Assembly: GCA_029964075.1 (NCBI GenBank)
Contig: CM057141.1
Coordinates: forward strand, 7,998,001 to 8,062,000
DNA length: 64,000 nucleotides
Source of the DNA: Patiria pectinifera
Lineage: Eukaryota > Echinodermata > Asteroidea > Valvatida > Asterinidae
Reading direction: 5' to 3'
The first letter of the stretch is position 1; every line of letters starts with the position of its first letter. Position numbers and translations under genes: made by a program. Below are positions 58,974 to 64,000 of this stretch, piece after piece. The notes beneath the pieces are model-generated. The model had not been told where the DNA came from, did no database searches, and worked only from the letters and a program-made list of their open reading frames with translations.

Positions 58974-59357
58974 ATAAGCCATTTGCGAGTTAAATTTGAA
59001 TGAAATCTGGAACGCTGACTTAATACAATGCTTTGCACGTTTTAACCTAGCATTTTCCTGACCAAAGAGACTGTTACTATATCACGTGATTCGGGGCAAG
59101 CCTTATGCTAGCAACCCCCAGCTCCGGCATGGTCTGGTGTCTTTGTACCATTCTCACCCATCGTGAACAATGTATTGGTGCTGAGCGTCTCTTACGTAAC
59201 TATGCAAGAGCTTGCCCCGAATCATGTGATTAGCAACAGTGTCTTTGGTCTGGAGAATTCAAAGTTAAAATGTTCCAAGCATTCTGAGCAAGTCAGTGTA
59301 CCAGATGTTTTTCAAATGTAAATCCCAAAGGGTATAGGTTACTCGCAAATGGCTTAT
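58974..59357. mobile_element. foldback MITE with TA flanks (384 bp)
   Basis: 58974-59100 is inverted at 59208-59357. Shared blocks are ATAAGCCATTTGCGAGT, a CTGG(A/T)AC..CTGACTT block, GACCAAAGA.ACTGTT and ATCA(C/T)(G/A)TGATTCGGGGCAAGC. TA lies on both sides (58972-58973 and 59358-59359), fitting Tc1/mariner-type insertion. Non-coding. Confidence 0.85.
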
Positions 59358-60099
59358 TACATGTATCGTCCCCCGGCTCCCCTCCCGCATATAAACTAGT
59401 CTCTGCATGGACGTTAATCCAGGGGGTGTGGAGCATATTCCCCACATTTTCACCGGGGGGGGGGGGTCATCCCCTCATATTTTGTGACGAGAAACAAAAA
59501 ATGCCGATTTTTAGGTTGTCTTGTAACTTGCTAACGTGCGGAGAATGGAGAACGGTATACATTCGATGCATTTATTTAATGCATTTTTACGTAACCGTGC
59601 ACGTTTGCATTAGCCTACATGTAAACTTCGTATCATGAACAGCGCACCCTAGTGTGACGTGTGTCCAGAAAGAAACCCCCTCCCCCCTTCCCCTTATGGT
59701 CATCCCCCCGACACGTGCACAAATATTCCCCACACGCAGACACACTCATCTGCCACTGAAACTCTTCTTTAATACACAAGTTAGTATTTCAATTGATGTT
59801 CATTGATGTTCATTTGTATGAAGAAGATCCAATCAACACCCAGAAATAAAAATAAAAAATTGAGAAGGATAAAGAGAACAATAGAGACCAAAAACAGTTA
59901 TGTGGTGTCGACCAAGCATTCAAGTCGGATACCCGACTTCTAATTTAGGACTCTTCTGGGTTCTCGGGTTTCCCACACCTCCTTCCCTGTCCATCCATAT
60001 AACGCGATGGGCCAAGCACCATCATAAAATGGAGGAAACGAGGCGGCACCCTATAAAAAGCCTGGTTGCTGAATCAGCAAAAAGGGCCCCGTACTTTTA

Positions 60100-61230
60100 G
60101 ACCCACGTCACACTGTCTTACTCGGAATCAGCATGAATCAAGCAGAACCAGTCGGAATGAAGAATTTTCAAAATTCGTGCCACATTCGGGAGGGAATTTC
60201 AAATTGACCAAGCTTTGTAAGAATGCCGTTCGAATACTTAGAATGCGCTTCGAACCCGCCTCGAATGATTCTTGCACATTCTGGGTGTATTAGCTCTCGA
60301 ATGCAGCTCGAATGTAGTTGGAACACAGTAGGAATATTTAGAATGCTGTTAAAATGCAGTCATAATATTTAGAATGCACTTCGATTGCTGCCCGAATACC
60401 GCTCGAAGTCTGGTTGGAAGGTGCATGCCTCGAATGCTGTACGAATTCACCTCGAATGCAGTCAGAACGCTCCCGGAATGGCCACTGAATATGGTTGGAA
60501 CGTCCAAGAATTCAAACAGAATGCAGCTCGAATATTTCGAATGTACTTCGAATGGTCCCCGATAGGGTATAAAATGCTGCCGATTCTAGCATTTTCATCA
60601 GTCTCAGCCCAACCATTACAGAGTATGGACCCCCTGGACCATATTGCTTTGCTCCAGATTGCTGTCCTCCAGCTGGCCGCGTTTTTATGCGATTCGGCGT
60701 TGTTCTGAATTACGTCCGGACTCATTCGAGGGCCAATCGGTACGTTCCGACTGCATTCGAGCGGCAATCGAAAGATTCTGGCGGCATTCGAAGTACAATC
60801 CAGCTGAATTCTTTTAATATCGAAATAGATTCCGTCAGCAATCGAGATGCATTCGAGGTGCATTCCGGCTCATTCGAGGCGCATTCGGGACATTCTGGCA
60901 GGATTTGAAGTGGCTTGGCCTTTCGATTCTCCCTCGAATGCGATCAGAATGTTTCGAATGCTGTTGGAATGCTGTAAGAATATTTAGAATGCAGTCAGAG
61001 TCCAGTTAGACTTCGAATGCCGTTCGATATTTCTCCACTTCGAATGCATCTCGAGAGTTTTGAGCATGAGCAAAACATTCGGGCCGGCCACAAGAATGGG
61101 CCCGAATATTTGGAATGCACTCAGAATTCAGTCAGAAGTTTTAGAATGCACTTCGAACATCCAGGAATATACAAAGAATTTTCATTCCGACGGCATTCCG
61201 GCTCATTCCACCTCTAGTGTGACTAGGGTC
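60100..61230. mobile_element. PIF/Harbinger-like element built of GAATGC motifs (1131 bp)
   Basis: The left end GACCCACGTCACACT and the right end (complement of GACCCTAGTCACACT) are inverted and flanked by TTA on both sides (60097-60099 and 61231-61233), the target duplication typical of PIF/Harbinger. The interior is a loose array of CGAATGC / GGAATGC words every 10-25 bp on the + strand from about 60220, switching to GCATTCGA in 60720-60900 and back again. Open frames here are low-complexity by-products. Confidence 0.8.
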
Positions 61231-61562
61231 TTACGAAGATGCTAACCTGAACTTCGCGGACAGTCCCAACTGTTGACCTAAGCGATGACGCTAAGATTAT
61301 TTTTACGGGAAATTAAATCTCTGAGCTCTTGTGTTGAAAAGCACAAGTACACCTATATAATTATGCGGGCCGAACGCGCGAGTAAGGAATGCCTAACGTA
61401 CCAATTTATGATATTACTGGATAAACGTTATTTGATGATGTCGTCAATCCATTATGCGGTGTACCCCAAACGTACCAATTGATGATATTCACATAATATA
61501 TTGACGACATCATAATAGATTAACAACGTAACATAATTATTGATTGACAACATCACATATTA

Positions 61563-62063
61563 TCTTCAAGCAAACTTGAATCCTCGATCCTGATTGGTCG
61601 ATCCATGGCAACAAGCCGTGCTACATATAACCATACCGCACGGCCACGGTCCATACCGCACTCTGCGTATTGCGCTATTCTAAGCCTACGTGACGCGATT
61701 AGTGCTGCACAATTCACTGTGAATTCAAGAGTTGCGCGTTTGCGTCACGCGTCCAAAGAGGATCGTCACACACGTTTCCCGGCTCGCTTTTACTTTCTCC
61801 TGTTTTCAGCATCTACAGTTGTCATTGATACTGATGAAAATGCGGATACGTTGCCGAATTTGAGAATGTTATTAACTTGTCAAATTAAAAGTGTTGACAA
61901 TATTTCAATCTTTGGTGTACTGTCTGTTAATATTCTAGTGCTCACCAGTATACGAAATCACAAATATTCGTACTACTACTAGTTCTAGTGGTGTCCTTCA
62001 GCAGGGCGTAGGTTACACAGCATGCGTGTTCCAAATTTACTGTGCGTCAAGTTTGCTTGAAGA
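61563..62063. mobile_element. MITE with TCTTCAAGCAAACTTGA ends (501 bp)
   Basis: TCTTCAAGCAAACTTGA at the left is exactly inverted at the right, and TA lies on both sides (61561-61562 and 62064-62065). A 125-codon open frame (61605-61982) fills much of the interior but shows no known domain; it is not called as a gene. Confidence 0.8.
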
Positions 62064-62411
62064 TAAATTCGTTATCGCGCTCGCGCTCGTGGAACACGGA
62101 AAATGTAGTGCGTCTGTGTCCCATACATTGATCTCCATATACACAGACTGGATAGGACATCGCGTACGAACGTGCGTCCGCGCGCGCGTTTTTTAAAAAG
62201 GGTAAAGAACACAATTTCGCATTCGAGTTGTGTACAATTTCGAACGGAGGATTAAAAAATGAAGCTGGGTTTTCTTCGGTTTCTTTGTCATTTTTGAAAG
62301 AATAAAAGAAACAGAGATCTAAATTGATCAAAATCGACGAGGGGTATACTGTATAGTCAAGGTGTGAGCAGCATTAGATTGCTGGAGTCGGGAAGTAAGG
62401 AGCGTTGAAGA

Positions 62412-63166
62412 ATGGGACAATTATTCGCAAGTAAGTTTTTTTTTTTGCCTGTACAACATGGCATGGAGGAATATGAACATGGGATTTATTATTGGGAATG
62501 ACAAAGCAAATTATAATATCGTTAATGTCGCTCTGAGTTTGAGGGGAAGGAGGCCGGTGTGGTAGCTAGCGAGATATTCTGCTCAAATTCCATGCGATCT
62601 AGACCTGTCATGCTGGTCGATCGCCGTCCATGTTTTTTTAAGACATAGGCCTAAACGTGCATGACTGACCCGGCAATGGCAATGAACAAAAGTTGACTTG
62701 TTTAAAATAGTTTATTCGAATAGCTCTATAACTTTTATATGTAAAATCTGATTGAATTATGTCTGCATTGGCTTTAGCTCTACTGAGTGGAGCGCTGGAA
62801 CTTCGGTACCCTCTGTACAAGCTTGTACGGAGGGTACCGAAGTTCCAGCGCTCCACTCAGTAGAGCTACCTTGGCTTAACGCCTACCGAAATGTTTCTAT
62901 TATTTTTCTTTAAAGAGAAACCGAGGAGATGGTTTATGCTAACTTACTGCACAACTGGCCGATTGACCTTCATATCAAACAAAGAACTTCAACAAAGCCA
63001 TATAGCAAAAACCACCAGCTGCAGGACCGAGCCGGACGAAAATGGAGATCTTCACGGAGGGATGAAATCGACTGTATCATCCAATGAATGGACCATGCGA
63101 TGTGATAGGCATCTGAGCGTTAGACTTAATCAATTTTTACGATGTGGAACTGTTAACATTGATTGA
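62412..63166 (+). CDS. candidate gene 3: two-exon small protein with N-myristoylation-type start
   Basis: Exon 1 (62412-62430) starts AGAATGG, a strong start context, and encodes MGQLFA plus one base before GTAAGT. Exon 2 (62916-63166) follows a long pyrimidine tract ending TTAAAG and continues in phase with K-K-P-R-R-W to TGA, giving 89 residues. Gly2 after Met would suit N-myristoylation, next to a basic patch KKPRR that could help membrane binding; this is inference. AATAAA lies at 63649. No homologue is recognised. The true gene may have different downstream exons. Confidence 0.3.
62775..62868. repeat. 94-bp near-perfect palindrome of tRNA-like sequence
   Basis: 46-bp arms with one mismatch meet at AAGCTT, so there is almost no loop. 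Each arm carries TAGCTCTACTGAGTGGAGCG followed by CTGGAACTTCGG, which resembles a tRNA D-arm and anticodon arm, suggesting an inverted duplication of a SINE or tRNA head. It lies in the intron of candidate gene 3. Confidence 0.9.
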
Positions 63167-64000
63167 TTTTGGTTTTAGAAAGAAGTTGTGGAGTTCAACG
63201 CAAGTATTTTTATGAGCTCCCAGGATGACTGTCACATTATTGACAGTTTGTATGGTGAAGAAAGCAATGAGTACTTTTACGGTTTGAAATTATGTCGTGT
63301 ACGCCGTTATATAAGATTACCAGCTATATAATAGCCATATACACCGTCATATTCGCTCACAAAAACGATTCCCATTACACTTACAAGTAATTATATTTAT
63401 TTTCAGAAGTATAGCTAAACATTTAATAATAAACAAGACCGTGCGTAGCTTGAATTATTCTTTGACAAAATTAGTATAGTACTATTTTGGTTTGTGATTC
63501 ATCTCCTTTCACACAATTATTATCACAAGAGGTGAACGATGTCATTCCCTGATCAATCTAGGGACGGGAAGTAGTTTTTACTGATTACTTTGTAAAATTA
63601 AGGTTTGTATGCCTTTTAGATTGTAATTGGTGTATGTTCAGGTTTTTTAATAAATATATCAATCATTTGAATGAATCTCCATACAATTTCTCTTGTGAGT
63701 GTTCAGTTAAAAAAAATATGATGTTATTTTAGCATATTATTAAAACAATTATTCATTTCGTTGATGGAGTAATTCAGTGTGCTCTAATGACCAATGTTCC
63801 AAAAATGAAATGGCAATTTACTTACAATCATTTTTTGGGAGGAGGAGGGATTAAAAAAAATAAGGGAAAAGGAAAGGGGGGGTTTCTTGAATTTCAAAAA
63901 TGCATCATAAGAAAGTGTATATCAAGAAAGTGTGGAAAAGCTGTTTGGAGGGATTGAGGGTAACTCTTCATCGTTCAGTTATTTTTTTTAAAGACGGTTT

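Noticed and set aside
61605..61982. 125-codon open frame
   Set aside because: It fills the interior of a MITE with exact inverted ends and TA flanks and has no recognised domain.

Overview
The window looks like genomic DNA from an animal, most likely a marine invertebrate deuterostome (echinoderm or hemichordate type). The evidence is spliced genes with short GT-AG exons separated by kilobase introns, secreted and membrane ectodomain modules (CAP, EGF, CUB, LDLa), very dense small DNA-transposon and LINE debris, and frequent TAGGCCTA and GTACATGTAC words. The organism call is inference from these features; no species is claimed. There are no bacterial operons, CRISPR arrays or rRNA.

Two well-supported plus-strand genes lie in the window. 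Gene 1 (13433-30296, 5' end not found) encodes a secreted CAP/SCP-superfamily protein followed by an EGF-like, cysteine-rich tail. Eight exons join in phase to a stop codon, giving 294 residues of partial protein. Its CAP cavity residues look degenerate. Gene 2 (40573-55059) has five exons and appears complete at 407 residues: signal peptide, one CUB domain, one LDLa module, one transmembrane helix, and a cytoplasmic tail rich in Pro, Ser, Gly, Asn and His with a PPxY motif. Intron 1 of gene 2 is about 10.5 kb and holds most of its repeats. A third, speculative gene starts at 62412 with an N-myristoylation-type start and can be joined in phase to a second exon at 62916 (89 residues). The two firm genes probably act separately, one secreted and one at the cell surface; nothing in the sequence links them.

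Layout: 1-13.4 kb is repeat-rich intergenic DNA (GGGCGGATCC-type MITE, LINE 3' end, a foldback element at 3.2 kb, an 11-bp minisatellite). 13.4-31.7 kb is gene 1, whose introns hold a mariner-like element, a second foldback element (19.8 kb) related to the one at 3.2 kb, and several MITEs. 31.7-40.1 kb is a repeat graveyard with a 1.2-kb foldback, LINE pieces and a nearly perfect 1358-bp tandem duplication. 40.5-58.8 kb is gene 2 with a nested satellite-bearing element, a pogo-like MITE and tRNA-derived repeats in its introns, plus a long 3' UTR. 58.9-62.1 kb has three consecutive TIR elements, including a PIF/Harbinger-like one made of a quasi-periodic GAATGC motif. 62.4-63.7 kb is the candidate third gene, with a 94-bp palindrome in its intron.

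The most distinctive signal is the pair of elements at 3210-3686 and 19800-20272. They share terminal inverted repeats starting TATGGTGG, differ by only 4 bp in length, each have a perfect 6-bp target duplication, and have diverged interiors built of short palindromic units.
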